Shown here one piece after another: positions 1 to 12,729 of a DNA stretch of 64,000 bases. The translations under genes were made by a program, and so were the position numbers. Below the pieces are notes generated by a model. That model ran no database searches and was not told where the DNA came from. It worked only from the letters and a program-made list of their open reading frames with translations. The first letter of the stretch is position 1. Each line of letters opens with the position of its first letter. Source of the DNA: Glycine soja (lineage: Eukaryota > Streptophyta > Magnoliopsida > Fabales > Fabaceae); contig NC_041010.1 of NCBI RefSeq assembly GCF_004193775.1, positions 806,001-870,000 on the forward strand, read 5' to 3'.

Positions 1-1213
1 TTATGCTATGTTTAGGTAATGAGGATATATCAACAGGGCAAAGGAGAAGGAGAGAAAGATCTCCATCCTTTTCTTTCTTGCTTTTATTTTGTATTTCTTT
101 GTTGATTTGTTCATAATTTTTTTACAGGGTTATATTATAAAGTATAGAATGAATTTCCAGCAGTTGAACTTTATATCAGTAATGGATGAATGGAATTGAT
201 TTTCGTATTGTGTAAAATGTTTTCTTTTTATCCGGAGGTGTTGGAGTTCCTAATAATCTGCTTGCATTTTGGACGAGTAATTCTACCATGCACCTTAGAA
301 GATAAGGTGCAGCCGTGCTCCATTACATTTCAATCATTAAAATTTATTTATTTTTCAACCTTCTAAATTTTGTTTTGTACATTTTAACCCTCAAGATAAA
401 AAAGCTTATCCCTAACCAGCTAAATTATTATGTCCGGCGATATGATTCCAAGCAACAAAGTGCTGGGTAGAAATATTTCAGATCATTTGATAGGTCCTGT
501 GGCTGAGCTTATTTTGGGTCTAAGCTAAATTTTCTTAAAAATAAACTGAGTAATGATTATTATTGAAGTCTATTTAGTTAAAAGAGCATATTTTAAGTCA
601 TTTAAAAAGCTTTTTAAGCTTTATAGGCAAAACTATTTAAATAAATATTTGTGTTGTCGTTATTATTATTACTATTATTTTTAAGCTTATAAGTCTGTTG
701 AAAATAAATTCATATCTTATTTTAAAGATTTATTATAAAAATGTTATTAAATAAATGATCATAAATCATGTGTGTTTATTTTTCATAGACTATAATAGAC
801 TTTTATCATGAGTGGAATCTTGATATGTCTAAATGGTCTTGGACTCCTTTAAAAAAAAATGATCTTGTACTATCACTTGTTCATGGTCTTGACTAATTAT
901 CATATAATACGGATTTAAGTTGTTTAATATAAAAATAATAATAATAATCAATCGTGAAAAATAACCAGATTATTTAAAAGTAGTTATAAAATTATAATAA
1001 TTTTATAGATATAGTTATTAAATAATTTATTTTTTATATAAAAAAATTTATATTTAACTTATTTTTTTAAAAAACTGGTTATCTATATAGAGCAGATAAA
1101 TGAGTAAAACGATTGAAAACTACACTACATTTTCTGTGTCCTTTTTTACTTGATTGACCTCCATAAACACGCGCGTGAGACAAACTGAAATGAATGAAGG
1201 GAAGTGAAAATGC
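1..1213. other. AT-rich intergenic DNA, no gene seen
   Basis: I see no coding signal on either strand. Bases 1-240 could be the 3' UTR of a gene lying to the left of the window, but no stop codon or splice site proves this. From about 540 onward the DNA is strongly AT-rich with short A/T runs and no recognisable repeat ends. Confidence 0.5.
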
Positions 1214-1227
1214 TTGGTGGTTGATCA

Positions 1228-2500
1228 CTCATCCATGTTCCCCTTGTTTCTCTTCCCCCTCTTCGGCATAGCTTCAGCTGACACTGTGGCACACTCTTAC
1301 ATGGACGACGTCATCACCTCCTTTTGGGAACCTTTATTCTTGCTCTTGCCGTCCAACGCTACAATGTCCACCGGAGACTGGAACTGCAACTCTTGATTGT
1401 TTGCAGGTCCCATGAATTTTGCTACAAAATTCATTTTATGATTGTTTTTTAGTTTTAATCAACTAAAAAAATTGGCATATATATATGCTACAAAACAAGT
1501 TAAATTTTTTCAATTCTTTTATGATTGTTTGCAGGTCCCTTGAATTTTGCTGAGAAAATGGTATTGTCCATGTTTGGGGCATGTTTGTCTATATAGTTTT
1601 AAGTTTTTATATCTACTCATGGAGGGACTGATTGTGTTTTCAATTAGACAATTAAGACATTAATTGAATCAAAATGGTAAATGCAGTTGCTGATCATACT
1701 TTGGATGACAAGAAGGATTGCAGATGACATTCCTGGATGGGGGGTTTTATTCCCAAGACCTTGTTGGTGATGGAAGTGTCAGTGTAAGTATTTTGTTTAC
1801 TTTAGAGGGTTTCTTTAGTTACATATGACTCGATACACCAAAAATTGGAGTCTCCAATTTTTGAAACAAAACTAAAATGAAGCCTTATGTAGTACAATGT
1901 AGGTTATGGTGGGTATTTTATTGTTCATAATCCCAAACATGAAGCAAGATGGGGAAAAGCTAATGAGTTGGAATGACTGCAAAATGTTACCTTGGAACCT
2001 CATTTTGTTTCTAGGAGCTGGATTTGCCATAGCTGATGGAATACAATCTAGAGGTCTATCAGAAGTGCTGTCAAGGGTCGTCGATTTTTTGCAAGATACC
2101 CCACACTTGGCCACCGTTACTGTTGTTAGTCTAATATGTAGCATTGTTACTGAGTTCATCACCTCTAATGCTGCTACTGCCACCCTTCTTGTCCCACTTC
2201 TTTATCACATAGCAGGAACTATGCATGTGCACCCTCTTATTCTTATAATCCCTGGAGGAATAGCAACCGAGTTTGCTTTCTGGCTTCCAACTTCAACACC
2301 ATCAAATGTAGTTGGCTTTGCCACTGGACACAGAGAAATTAAAGACATGTTCAAAGTTGGCGTACCACTCAAAGTTGTTGGGATTGTTGTGCTGTCTCTT
2401 CTCATGCCATCACTGGGTGAATTGCCTACAATCTCTGTTCTAGTAAACAAATGCTTTGAGAAAATCATTTGGTTGAAAGGAATTCTATCGTTTTAAGTTT
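1228..2500 (+). pseudogene. Decayed tonoplast dicarboxylate transporter (TDT-like) pseudogene
   Basis: Pieces of a plant tonoplast malate/dicarboxylate transporter (SLC13/DASS family) occur in the right order but cannot be joined into one protein. About 1234-1325 encodes the early PLFLFPLFG segment and SYMDD. It is followed by a frameshift, after which a second frame gives [15 protein letters not shown] up to about 1398. Bases 1532-1600 encode a GPLNFAEKMVL-like piece that ends in a stop. Bases 1684-1783 encode TRRIADDIPGWG with another frame slip and end in a good GTAAGT donor. The last and best piece is 1902-2496, with GAGFAIADG, an [13 protein letters not shown] segment and [12 protein letters not shown], which in the family form the second half of the transport core. 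The N-terminus and the long middle part with the first sodium/substrate motif are absent. Family recognition is from memory of Arabidopsis TDT; the breaks are seen directly. A truncated transcript from 1902 on is possible but could not transport. Confidence 0.8.
1394..1551 (+). repeat. Duplicated intron-end/exon-start segment inside the TDT pseudogene
   Basis: A 30-base stretch at 1394-1423, made of an intron tail (TTTGCAG) and the first codons of the GPMNFA exon, recurs at 1522-1551 with one mismatch. The first copy runs into noncoding sequence after about 20 bases. The second continues as the exon fragment. The pattern fits a short tandem duplication or aborted repair event during decay of the gene. 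Confidence 0.65.
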
Positions 2501-3300
2501 TGCTGTTGCAGGAACTATTGTTTTTGGAACAAACAATGATACTCACAATAAGGGACATCATTGACGAAGGAAAACTCTTGGTTGCTAGGAAATTGATTTT
2601 TTCTCCAATTAATTTTTGTATTTTAGCACGAATGCGCTGATTTCTGTCCTAAATCTATTTATGCATTATCTTAATTCTTAATTAATATTTATTTAAAAGA
2701 AGATTATGGCCCTCTTAAAAAAAAGAATTGTAGTGATCCCGGCCCTTTATTTAAATTTCGTGTGTTTCGTGTCGTGTTTTTTACTTAATAATTTTTAGGA
2801 GGGTTTGGTAGTTATCCTATATATGTACGAGTTATAAAGAGTAACACTTAGAAGTAGAAAATAGGTGTATTTGGTAAAACTATGCAGGTATAAATATTTT
2901 TTTAATAATTGAATTTATGATTTTCTCATTGTGGTGTATATTTATGAAATAATAGCTTATATAGGTAATTGAAGATGTGACTAAAAATTTACTAAATAAA
3001 TTTTAGTATATTGGATTTTGAATTGATTATAAACTTATGTTTTAAAGTTAATTGTTATTAAATTTGTAACAAATTCACCCACTCACCTTAATATTTGTAG
3101 GATTTAATTAGAGATTGCCGTGCAGCTATGTTTTTTATATTATAAATTGTTACCAGCTTTGATTCCTTAACACACTATTTAACGTTTTAAAAAAGCGGGG
3201 ACAGGAACGCGTGTTTCAGCCGCAATATCTAGGAAGCAGAAGGGCAAACATGCGCTAGCCCAAACGAGAATATTCAGGACAAGCCCGTTAACCGCGTTTT
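2501..3300. other. Intergenic, upstream region of the cystatin gene
   Basis: No coding signal is visible. Base composition is AT-rich to about 3180 and then becomes markedly richer in G and C, as expected close to a plant promoter. Confidence 0.5.
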
Positions 3301-3308
3301 TCCAATGC

Positions 3309-3316
3309 TATAAATA
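3309..3316 (+). promoter_or_regulatory. TATA box of the cystatin gene
   Basis: TATAAATA, flanked by GC and GC in a typical plant TATA context, lies 61 bases before the cystatin ATG. This leaves room for a 5' UTR of roughly 30 bases. Confidence 0.7.
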
Positions 3317-3376
3317 GCAGCAACAACCAGCCCCATCCCTTGCGACACAAATTTAGGATCCAGCGTTTGATTCAAA

Positions 3377-3721
3377 ATGAGACACCACTGTCTCCTTCTC
3401 CTCTCCCTCGTCTTGGTCTCCTACGCTGCCCGGCGGTCGGAATCTGCGCTGGGCGGCTGGAGCCCCATCAAGGACGTGAACGACAGCCACGTGGCGGAGA
3501 TCGCGAACTACGCGGTGAGCGAGTACGACAAGCGTTCTGGGGCAAAGCTGACGCTGGTCAAGGTATCAAAGGGCGAGACTCAGGTCGTGGTCGGCACCAA
3601 CTACCGCCTGGTCCTCAAGGTTAAGAATGGATCCACCACGACCAGTTACCAAGCCACCGTGCTGGAGAAGCCTTGGCTCCATTTCAGGAATCTCACTTCC
3701 TTCAAACCCCTTCGTTCTTAG
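3377..3721 (+). CDS. Secreted phytocystatin (cysteine proteinase inhibitor)
   Basis: A single-exon gene for a 114-residue protein. Plant cystatins are tight, reversible inhibitors of papain- and legumain-type cysteine proteases, acting in the secretory route, vacuole or apoplast in protein turnover and in defence against insects. Residues 1-23 form a signal peptide (MRHH, then a leucine-rich core). The mature part has all three inhibitory elements: a glycine pair near the N-terminus (GGW, 26-28), the central QxVxG loop (QVVVG, 69-73), and the PW pair in the second hairpin loop (99-100). The plant-specific helix signature appears as IANYAVSEYDK (42-52). Length matches the short single-domain group, without the C-terminal legumain-inhibiting extension. 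The ATG at 3377 is the first in the transcript predicted from the TATA box at 3309. An overlapping ORF from 3340 in another frame is a shadow. Symbol left empty because paralogue numbering cannot be decided. Confidence 0.95.
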   Translation: MRHHCLLLLSLVLVSYAARRSESALGGWSPIKDVNDSHVAEIANYAVSEYDKRSGAKLTLVKVSKGETQVVVGTNYRLVLKVKNGSTTTSYQATVLEKPWLHFRNLTSFKPLRS

Positions 3722-3795
3722 ATCCATACTTTCTCTCTCTCTCTTTCTCTGTTATCAACTACACATTCTCATGTGTGTCTTGTCCTGCTTTTCTC

Positions 3796-3801
3796 AATAA
3801 A
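3796..3801 (+). promoter_or_regulatory. Polyadenylation signal of the cystatin gene
   Basis: AATAAA, 75 bases after the stop codon, preceded by a CT-rich 3' UTR. It is followed by T/G-rich DNA that suits a plant cleavage region. Confidence 0.5.
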
Positions 3802-4600
3802 ATTGGGGTTATGTGCTAATCAAGCTAGTATTGTAATAGTTGTTGTATGTTTGATTATGGATTCGTCTATTCTCGCTCTCGGGTTTTTCTGGATATCTTG
3901 TTTCTCATTTCTGCTTTCAAGGTTTTCATATGAATTTCTGTGGGCGATTCGAATTACTACAATTTTAGTGTCTAAGTGTATTTAGTTTCACATATCAACT
4001 TGAAACATTAATTAACATTTTTTTTATCCGTGTATGTTTGGTTGTTTGTTTTTTCTAAGAATGTTAACAATGGATTTGAACGCACACATTTCTCTCCTCC
4101 ATTCAATCCTTTAACTTTCAACTCTCTCAGTCTTCCTTCAACCCTTAAACTTTCAACCAAACTTTATAACCCTTGAAATATCAATTAATGTAATTTTATT
4201 TAAATTTTACTCCCTCTACTTTTAAATACAAAAAAAACATTATTCTTGATCTCAAATGCTATTATATTTAAAATATCTTTCGATTAATTAAGATTTTAGA
4301 TTCAATGATTTTTTTAACTCATTTAAGATAAATCACCAATTTAATCCCTATAATTTATATTCGTTATTAATTTCATTTGTATACCACCATAAAAATTACT
4401 TATTTAGTTTGTGAAATGTCCTAACAATTTGATTCAATCATTAAAATTATTTTATTTTCCTTAATGGACATAGCTTGCATGACTCACACTTATTCCCGTG
4501 ACAAAACAAATGTATAATACATACTAACTAAATTCTCATTAAAATTTAAAAGTATAAAACACAAAAAAATCTTTTTTTGGACATTTCTTTTTCTCAAAAT

Positions 4601-5290
4601 GTTATCTAAAATACTTTAAAGATAAAAAATAAAACAAACATTTTATAATGATTAAAACGAAAACAAAAATAATTTGCATGGAACAGGGGAACACAAATCT
4701 ATTTATGTATTTTTAATATTTCACAGCAAAAACATATATATTTAATTTCACAAGGAAGAATTGATTTTTGATTGAGTTAAAATAATATTAAGTAACTTTT
4801 ATTGAATATAAAAAATTATATTAAGTTTAATTTTAAACTTATTTTATAATAAAAATATTTAAATATAAGTCATATTAATTTTATACAATTAGTTTCATTT
4901 AAAATTAATTTTGTGAACATTTATCTAAGTATAATTTCTCTAGCTACTTTGAAACCATGGAAGAGAAAAGCAGCAAGGTTGTGTAACGGGATCAAACTAA
5001 AAGGCCAAGCTCAAGGTTTTAAATGACTCTTGAATAATACTGTGAATAGGGTTGGGTAGTGATTATTCAACAAATTGTGAAAAAATTATGGAAGAAATAC
5101 ACTTAAATATATTTTTGTTTATTGTAATTTAGATTTTTTTTATTGTTGTCCTTACAAAAATAATTTGTTTTTATCCTTATAAAATATAATTGTTTTATTT
5201 TTTATTGTTTTAGTCACTGTTCAAAGTATTATCTAAAACACTTTAGAGATAAAAAATAAAATAAACATATTACAATGATTAAAAAAAAAT
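4601..5290 (+). repeat. Two diverged direct copies of a ~60-bp repeat
   Basis: The copy at 4601-4660 (starting GTTATCTAAAATACTTTA) and the copy at 5226-5290 (starting GTATTATCTAAAACACTTTA) align along their length with roughly one base in seven different. Both continue into AATGATTAAAA. They look like two ends or two copies of one old dispersed element; no coding sequence lies between them. Confidence 0.5.
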
Positions 5291-6618
5291 TATATTTCTA
5301 GGGAAAAAAAATGCGATTGTGAAAGTTTTCAAAATCATGATATTACTGTCACAATGGTAATCGAGGAATATGATTTAAAATTTTGATGATGCTAGTTGTT
5401 TGAGAAATTAATTATTAGAGTCTGATCTTTTGGCCTCTTGTTTGTTTGCAGCTTGTTGTTTTGGATATAGATTATGGAACTGTGTAGGGTCGTTTCCATT
5501 TAAATCTTTGCGAACAATTTTCTTTGCCGTGTAGTGTAGTGTAGAATTCATGATATATTAATTTAAATTATGCTTGCGTAAATGTCAGAATTTTTAAAAT
5601 ATTCTGTCGAGGGATTGATTTAAAAAAAAATAGAAAGTTTTTGTTTTTAAAAAATAAAGCATTTAGTGTATTTGTATGTTTATAATATAACAAATATTTT
5701 TATTGATAATCTGTTTCTAATTTTATTTGCTTAAAATTCAGATGAATAAGGTTCAACACAATTTATAAATGATTAGATTCTTTAAATATTTTGAATAAAA
5801 GTCAATTTTTTTTGTTATGCATATGAAAATTGTATTGAGAGAAATAACTTATTTTGATAATTTTTACATTAAAAAAATCAATCTATTAATGTGTTATTTA
5901 CGCTTCATGTAGATAAATCATGATTAGAAAAAAAATCATGTATATAAAGTCTACTAAAATATATTATTTGCGCTTCATAATTAGAAAAGGAAAGAGAGCT
6001 TTTTTTCTTCTTTTTTATATTAAAAGGTAAGATATAGAGATAATATAAAATTCTTATAAATCAATCTATTAATGTATTATATATAGTTTTTTTAATCTTT
6101 GATACATTGTATCACATCTAGTTTGCGACAAAAGTATACATTATTTTAGTATTTTAAGTTAAATCAAGTTGAATTCCTTGATTAATAAGTTATTAAAATA
6201 TGCCACAAAGGAAAATAAATAAATAAATACTTTATCAAAAGTTTGATGGTGAACGTTTTCATAACATTCTTTTATATTATTTTTACACCCATCAAAGAGG
6301 AGAGAGAAATTTAAAGATTTTATTTTTTATTTTTCTTACCATAAAATATGAGTTGTGAGGAAGAGGAAAAAAAAAGGTGCCAAAAAATATAGTAAAGTTT
6401 GCATTCATCTCTTTAGAGTGGGTAAATATATGTCCTTTATAATTGTCGTTTTGAGCCTTGTCTTCGACTAAAACACTTTCCTTCCTTTAAAATGCCTGTT
6501 TGTGACTCTTAAAGTCCTTTAGCATTAAATTGGGTCCATATTTGTGCAAAGTGCAAACCAGTCCTCATATGTTACTGTATTTAGGGTAGTAGGGCTTACA
6601 TAAAGCGAGTAACTGGCT

Positions 6619-6670
6619 AAATACCGGAAACTTGTGAATGGCATAAATAAATACCGGAAACTTGTGAATG
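6619..6670 (+). repeat. 22-bp direct repeat with 30-bp period
   Basis: AAATACCGGAAACTTGTGAATG occurs at 6619-6640 and again, unchanged, at 6649-6670, separated by 8 bases. Exact identity in otherwise decayed AT-rich DNA suggests recent duplication. Confidence 0.75.
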
Positions 6671-6842
6671 CTGGAAAGAACCTTATGGGCTTAGTGACAT
6701 ACTGGCCTTGGGCCTCACAAAAAAAAGTGACATATGTCTTCGGTAATGGGTAGTGCATATATGATCTCCAACTTATGTTAATTATGGAACTTAGCATATT
6801 ATTAAAACTTAATTTCACTTTTAATTATTAATGTTTGTAATT

Positions 6843-7145
6843 ATGTATTTTTAGTCTCTCAAATCTTAAATGTGTCGATTAGATCTTTCAAGTATCCTAA
6901 TTGTGGGATTTTAGTTTTCTCATTTGTATATATTATCTCATAGATATTAATAAAAATAATGTTGGTCTATAAAACAAATGGACTAAAATCACTTGATTGT
7001 AACTTGAAGAATCTAATTGGCTCAATCAAAATCAGAGGAACCAAAAAGTAAAAACGTACAGTTGTGATATTTGCCTATTAGGTACAATTCAAATTTAAAC
7101 GACTAAAATTGTATAATTCTAGTATTTAAGGGACTAAAAATGTAA
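6843..7145. mobile_element. MITE-like element with TTTTTAGTCYCT ends
   Basis: The left end reads ATGTATTTTTAGTCTCTCAAAT and the right end, read on the other strand, gives TTACATTTTTAGTCCCTTAAAT, so the two form imperfect terminal inverted repeats about 300 bp apart. Inside are further AGGACTAAAA/TTTAGTC-type motifs, common in plant Mutator-like MITEs. No transposase is encoded and no clear target duplication could be found by eye. Confidence 0.4.
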
Positions 7146-8408
7146 CTAAGTCTATTTTTTAAAATAATTTTACAATTTACAGCACCCTCAACTTTTTAAT
7201 AAGAACACTTTAGTAAGAAACTATCATTTAAGCTTAAAATATTATTAATAATTTTAAAATTATCTATACTACTTCGAAGCACAAATCAACTCTAATATAA
7301 TAAATTTAATAACATTCCTATGAATACTAGTTCTAGCAATGTTACCAATTAACATATTTAATTGATATTTATTAATTTAAAAAAAATCTTTATTTAATTG
7401 GAAAATTAAGAAAAAATTGAAAGTGGAGAAGGAAATATGAAATAGTGAAGTGGAGAAAGGTAATCACTCCAAAAAGTTATTTTCATTTTCATGGAAACGT
7501 AAGCTACTCACCTTTGCATGTGGAAATGAAAAGCGAGTTAAATGTAAAAAAAATAAAAATGTATCCCTATGAATCAACAATTCTTGAGAATGGGTTTTCA
7601 AAACTTGTACCAAAACGAGAGATGTGATGTTCTCAATAATACTTGTCCTATCTCATCAATGTTTGGTGCATTAGTAGAATATGATTTCCTTATTATATTA
7701 TTTATCTTGTCTTATTGGTGCAATATATTTCTTATTCAAGAAAGAGTTGGGTTAAAAATAAAATAATAAAATAATTTTTTTCCTTTTCTTTACCTATATT
7801 CTCTCAAATAATAAAATAAAAAAATAATAAAAATCAGTGAATGATTTTAAAAAAAAATAAAAATTATAAGAATAAAATAAAAATTTAAGAATGTAATTAC
7901 ATGCATAAAATAGGTATACATAGTTACAGATGAATGGACAATAACAGCGACGAACCGTTCTTTCGTTAAAAAAAAAAAAAACAAATTATTAGGTGAGAAA
8001 TCTGCTGCTCTGTTACAGCAGTGGACTTTTATTTACAATTTAATTAGTTTAAGCTTTTGCTAAATGTGAGTATTTTTAGTTTTGCTGAAGCTGAAGCAGT
8101 TAAATAAAATTCGGAGAGATGAATTATGAAAGCAGGGTTGTTTTTTCTGGTGTTAGTGTTAGGTCGAATCTTAATCCTGTAGCTGATCGTTTTGTATCCA
8201 TGCTTGCTCAGTGTGGATTTTATCCTCTCCTCCATAATTTTCCAACAAAATCTCAAACATAATAAATAAAAATTACATTTTTATTCACAAAAATATCGGG
8301 ATTCATCTTGTTCTCATTTTGCCCCCTTTTTTCTTCTGCTCTCCCGAATCAGAAACCCTAATCATTGTTTGGGATTTCAGAGGAAAGAAATTTAAACAGA
8401 GCACGAAG

Positions 8409-11400
8409 ATGAAGGGTCTCTTCAAGTCCAAGCCTCGCACTCCTGCAGATGTAGTGCGCCAGACCAGAGATCTTCTGCTCTTTGTTGATCGCAGCCCCGA
8501 AACCCGCGAAAGCAAACGTGAAGAGAAGGTTCATCTCGTTTCATTATCTTTAGATCTCAAAATTTAAATTTTTATACTTTTTAAATTTTTTTTTCGTGAG
8601 TCTGATCTCAACTAAACTCTCTGCTATTGTGCTTGCTCTCTGATTAAATAAAAAAAAGCTCTTTATTTGAATTCCCAATGCTTAATAACATCATTACATC
8701 ACCGTTGAGCGGAACCTTAGAGTCTTGATTGGTGCATCAGAATAACCACTGTGCTGTTTATGATGTTCTTTATCTTGATAATTGCTACTGTATCTTATGA
8801 GAACGTTAGTTTAGTTTAGAACATAATATGATTAATCACTGTAGTAGGTGATGATTTGTTTTAAATATTTCAATTGTTGGTGGTTGATGCTCGTGTTTTA
8901 GTATTGCAATTTTTGTTCAGTTGTTCGGTTTTGCGAGTATAATTGAGCTTGACATGCCATCATCAGGCATTATACGAGCAGTAGTAGAATTTGTGTGAGC
9001 AAAAATGAACTGCTGGAATTATTTTGTTTGTTTTTTTTTTCTTGGATCTTGGCTTCTTGTGCCAGCGAAGTCACCCCCACCCATTCTTATTTGATGTTTG
9101 TGTGGTCTATCTAACAGCAGATGTCCGAGCTATTTAAAAATATCAGGGAGCTAAAGTCAATCCTGTATGGAAATAGTGAATCTGAACCAGTGTCTGAAGC
9201 CTGTGCGCAGTTGACTCAGGAGTTCTTTAAGGAGGATACGTTGCGACTGCTTATCAAGTGTCTTCCAAAATTGAATTTGGAGGTAGTAAAGAAATTTATG
9301 ATAGACCTCCTGATATTTGCACTGTTTGATGCTGTTAGATACCCTTTGTAGGATTGGTATGCTTATTAAGAAATAAGAATCTGGGTGATGTGTGGAATCA
9401 CATGTTTATTTTGATGCTGTACTGCAATTGTTTACTATTTGGTAACTTGGAGACTATGGGCTTTGCAGGCCAGAAAAGATGCCACTCAAGTTGTTGCAAA
9501 TTTACAAAGGCAACAGGTTCAGTTTAAGTTGATTGCATCTGATTACCTGGAGAAAAATATGGATCTTATGGATATTTTGATAGTTGGGTAAGAAAACATT
9601 GGATGACACTTTTGGTTTCTTGATTCTTGTTCTAGTATGGTGAACTCTTCTGCTTGATCAAATGAACTGAAATAATTTTTTTTTTTACCAACCTTGAGAA
9701 TTTAATATCTCCATCAATTAGACATGACAATCTCATGTCCCTGATCACTGGATTTGTGATTTTTAAATTTAGTTTTGTCGAATGTATGTCTTGTTTACAT
9801 CTCGTGATGCCCATGTTATTTCTTATGTTTCATATTGTGGTTCTCATTAAATTACGTTTACCCTTATAGACTCTAATTCGAGTATGCAAATGACTTACAA
9901 TTGTTGCCTTTCAGCTATGAAAACCAAGATATGGCTTTACACTATGGTGCGATGCTGAGGGAGTGCATAAGACACCAGATTGTTGCAAAGTAAGAAAAAA
10001 GAATGTGACAAATTCACCGTGTTTTGTGTGCTATCTAGCTAAAAGCTTATTAACGATTGATGACTGTTAGAAACTGTCAGGGTTGTAATCTCTGTTAGAA
10101 TAGTATTGCATTTTCTAGTTATATACTGGCACTTTTGGTTCCTATACTTTTCATTTAAGTGCACTTCTAGATTCATGCCAAATGAGGACGGTGATGTGTA
10201 GTAAGCTCATAAAGAACTGAACACTGGAATTAGAAAAGGGAAAATGACCTAGGTCTTATAATTTTTTTCCCATCATAACTAATGTGTTGCTGTAATTCTT
10301 CATGATTTTGTATCAGATATGTCCTGAACTCACCTCGTATGAAGAAGTTTTTTGACTATATCCAACTTCCAAATTTTGACATTGCTGCAGATGCTGCAGC
10401 AACCTTTAAGGTGGGTATTGTGTGAAAGAACTTGTGATCACAGTTTCCTTATTTTGTGCCATGCACTCTTTTGCAAAGAGTCAATGCCATATGGCGTTGT
10501 GTTGTTTCAGGAGCTCTTGACAAGACATAAATCTACTGTGGCTGAATTCCTTTCCAAGAATTATGAATGGGTAGGTTCCCCTTCAACCCAAGTATAAAGT
10601 AGCATTTTAATTTTAATTTATACACTTGTATGCCACCTTTTTTCTTTTCCTTACTTTCTATTGCTAGATAATATGCATGGGTGACACATTTGGTTGATTA
10701 AGGTTCTCATATTAGAGTTTCTAATTTGGTGCTAATATGGGCATGACTTTGATTTTGATTTTAGTTTTGACGGGTAATGCTTTGGGTATAAATTATAATC
10801 TGACAAAACAATTTTAGAACCTCTAGTTCTGACTACTATTGTAAATTTTATTCTTTTCATTCATATGGCATGGTCCTAGTAGATCTATATTTTTTGTTTC
10901 TCTGCTTTTAAACATTGACTTCTGTAAAGATAAAAATGCGCACTTCTGGAAAATTATTCTGCATGCATGGTGGATGAACATATTTTCTATCAAATAGCCA
11001 TATTCGTTTTTGTGGTTATTCACTTGTTTAATTTTCTTAAATGATTGCTAACCAGACAAGCATGTTCCTTCACTATATTTAGGGATGTTATTTTTTTAAA
11101 AATACTACATTTTTAAGATTTGTTTCATAACTTTTTGCCGCATACATATAATTGTCTGGTTGTCAGTTTATATTAATGTGTTATTTGTACCTGGTTTATT
11201 TAAGTAGTTATATGTCAATTACTAATCAACTACTACTTACTTTTTTGTTGCCTGCTTTCAGTTTTTCGCAGAATATAACACTAAGCTGTTGGAATCTTCC
11301 AATTATATTACAAGGCGTCAAGCTGTCAAGGTTCTATAAATTTTTTTGGTCTATCCATATAAATTTTACTTTGATCTCAACTATACTTGCTAATTTGTAC

Positions 11401-12514
11401 AAACATTGACCGAAGCAAGCTGGCTGATGTTAGGGAAAATAAATTAGGGAATTAATTTGGGTATGAGAAATCTTCACTTGTTTGTGTATGCAATTATAGT
11501 TCATTTGACCTGAGTGTTCCTGAACTTTTTTTTTTTTTTTTTAAATCCCATCTAGTCAACGTTTACATTGCTAGTGGTTTTCCTTTGTTTTTCCCCAGAG
11601 AAATTTGGATTTTGCAGTCTGCTGTTTAATTAATGTTAGTTTCATGTTGAATTGATGCATATATGATGGCTGAGTTGATTTCTTTCTCTTTCACAGTTGT
11701 TGGGAGATATGTTACTTGATCGTTCAAATTCAGCCGTAATGACAAGATATGTGAGCTCAAGAGACAACTTGAGGATTTTAATGAATCTTCTAAGAGTATG
11801 GGTCCTTTACATAAAACTTAAATGACATGTCTTATTACTTACCTTCTTGCCTTGCTTGTGTGCTGCCTGTCTTCCAATCCTTATGTATCCTTGTTATATT
11901 ATTCCCGTCTTTATTATTTTGCCGTGAAAGTGCATCAGTTCAGTCAAAATATATAGCTCTTCACCCTGCTGCTATTGTTGCAGTTTGTTTACGCATCAAT
12001 ATTAGAATACTAAACACTAATTAATGCTCAAATTGAGTTTCTGATGATAGTATGTCTAAATGAGAGAAAATTAAGAAATTGGAATGTGTTTAAAGTGGCA
12101 TTTTATGGGTCCAGTGCTGATTTCTTTCTGCAGGAGTCAAGCAAGAGCATACAGATTGAAGCATTTCATGTTTTCAAGGTACTATAACAATTTTATAGCA
12201 CACATTTGGAAGTGACTGCTCTTAATCAGGCGTTTATTGATGATTTATTGTCATAACAGCTATTTGCTGCTAACCAACATAAGCCAGCTGATATCGTCGG
12301 TATATTTGTTGCGAACAAAAGTAAGATGCTGAGACTGTTGGAAGACTTCAAAATTGACAAAGGTAAGTGATGTCATCTCTTGATAGTTTAGTTGCTTTTA
12401 TAGTATCAATTATCAGTTTCTGATGATCAGCTTTTAATGTGTTGTGATTGTGCAGAGGATGAACAATTTGAAGCTGACAAAGCTCAAGTGATGAGGGAAA
12501 TTGAAGCTCTTTAA
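8409..12514 (+). CDS. MO25: Mo25/CAB39-like scaffold protein, 11 exons
   Basis: Coding exons: 8409-8528, 9121-9282, 9469-9587, 9915-9989, 10317-10410, 10511-10570, 11262-11330, 11697-11795, 12134-12178, 12260-12362, 12456-12514; 334 residues, all introns GT-AG and in phase. Mo25 proteins are helical-repeat (armadillo-like) scaffolds that bind and activate STE20-family kinases; in animals they complete the LKB1-STRAD complex, and in plants they are tied to SIK1-type kinases, cell division and growth. The sequence starts [12 protein letters not shown], as in plant members, and keeps the family hallmarks [13 protein letters not shown] (208-220 region), the [15 protein letters not shown] core near 228-242, [11 protein letters not shown], and the final [18 protein letters not shown] and [11 protein letters not shown] helices. 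Length equals the usual 330-345. The start is the first ATG in frame; the ORF open upstream begins at a non-ATG codon. A likely poly(A) signal lies near 12704. Confidence 0.95.
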
Positions 12515-12729
12515 ACAAGGAAACAGCGACGCACCTGAACTGCAAATTGTGTTAAGTGGCAAAGTTGCAATGTGTGGCATTTCACTTTAGCGAATTGTGT
12601 ATTGTAATAGTTCTGTTAGTCTTTTATCACGATGAGACGATCCGTTTCATACAGACTTCGATGCTTCCTTTCTGTAATTTTGTAACCGCCCTTTAAAATT
12701 GTAGATAAATAAATTGCTTAAATGAGCCT

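Larger units (their letters stand above)
3803..8318. other. AT-rich intergenic DNA with repeat relics
   Basis: About 4.5 kb with no ORF that looks like a protein. It contains the dispersed repeat pair at 4601/5226, the short repeat at 6619-6670 and the MITE-like element at 6843-7145, listed separately. Bases 7960-8318 should include the promoter of the Mo25-like gene. Confidence 0.5.
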
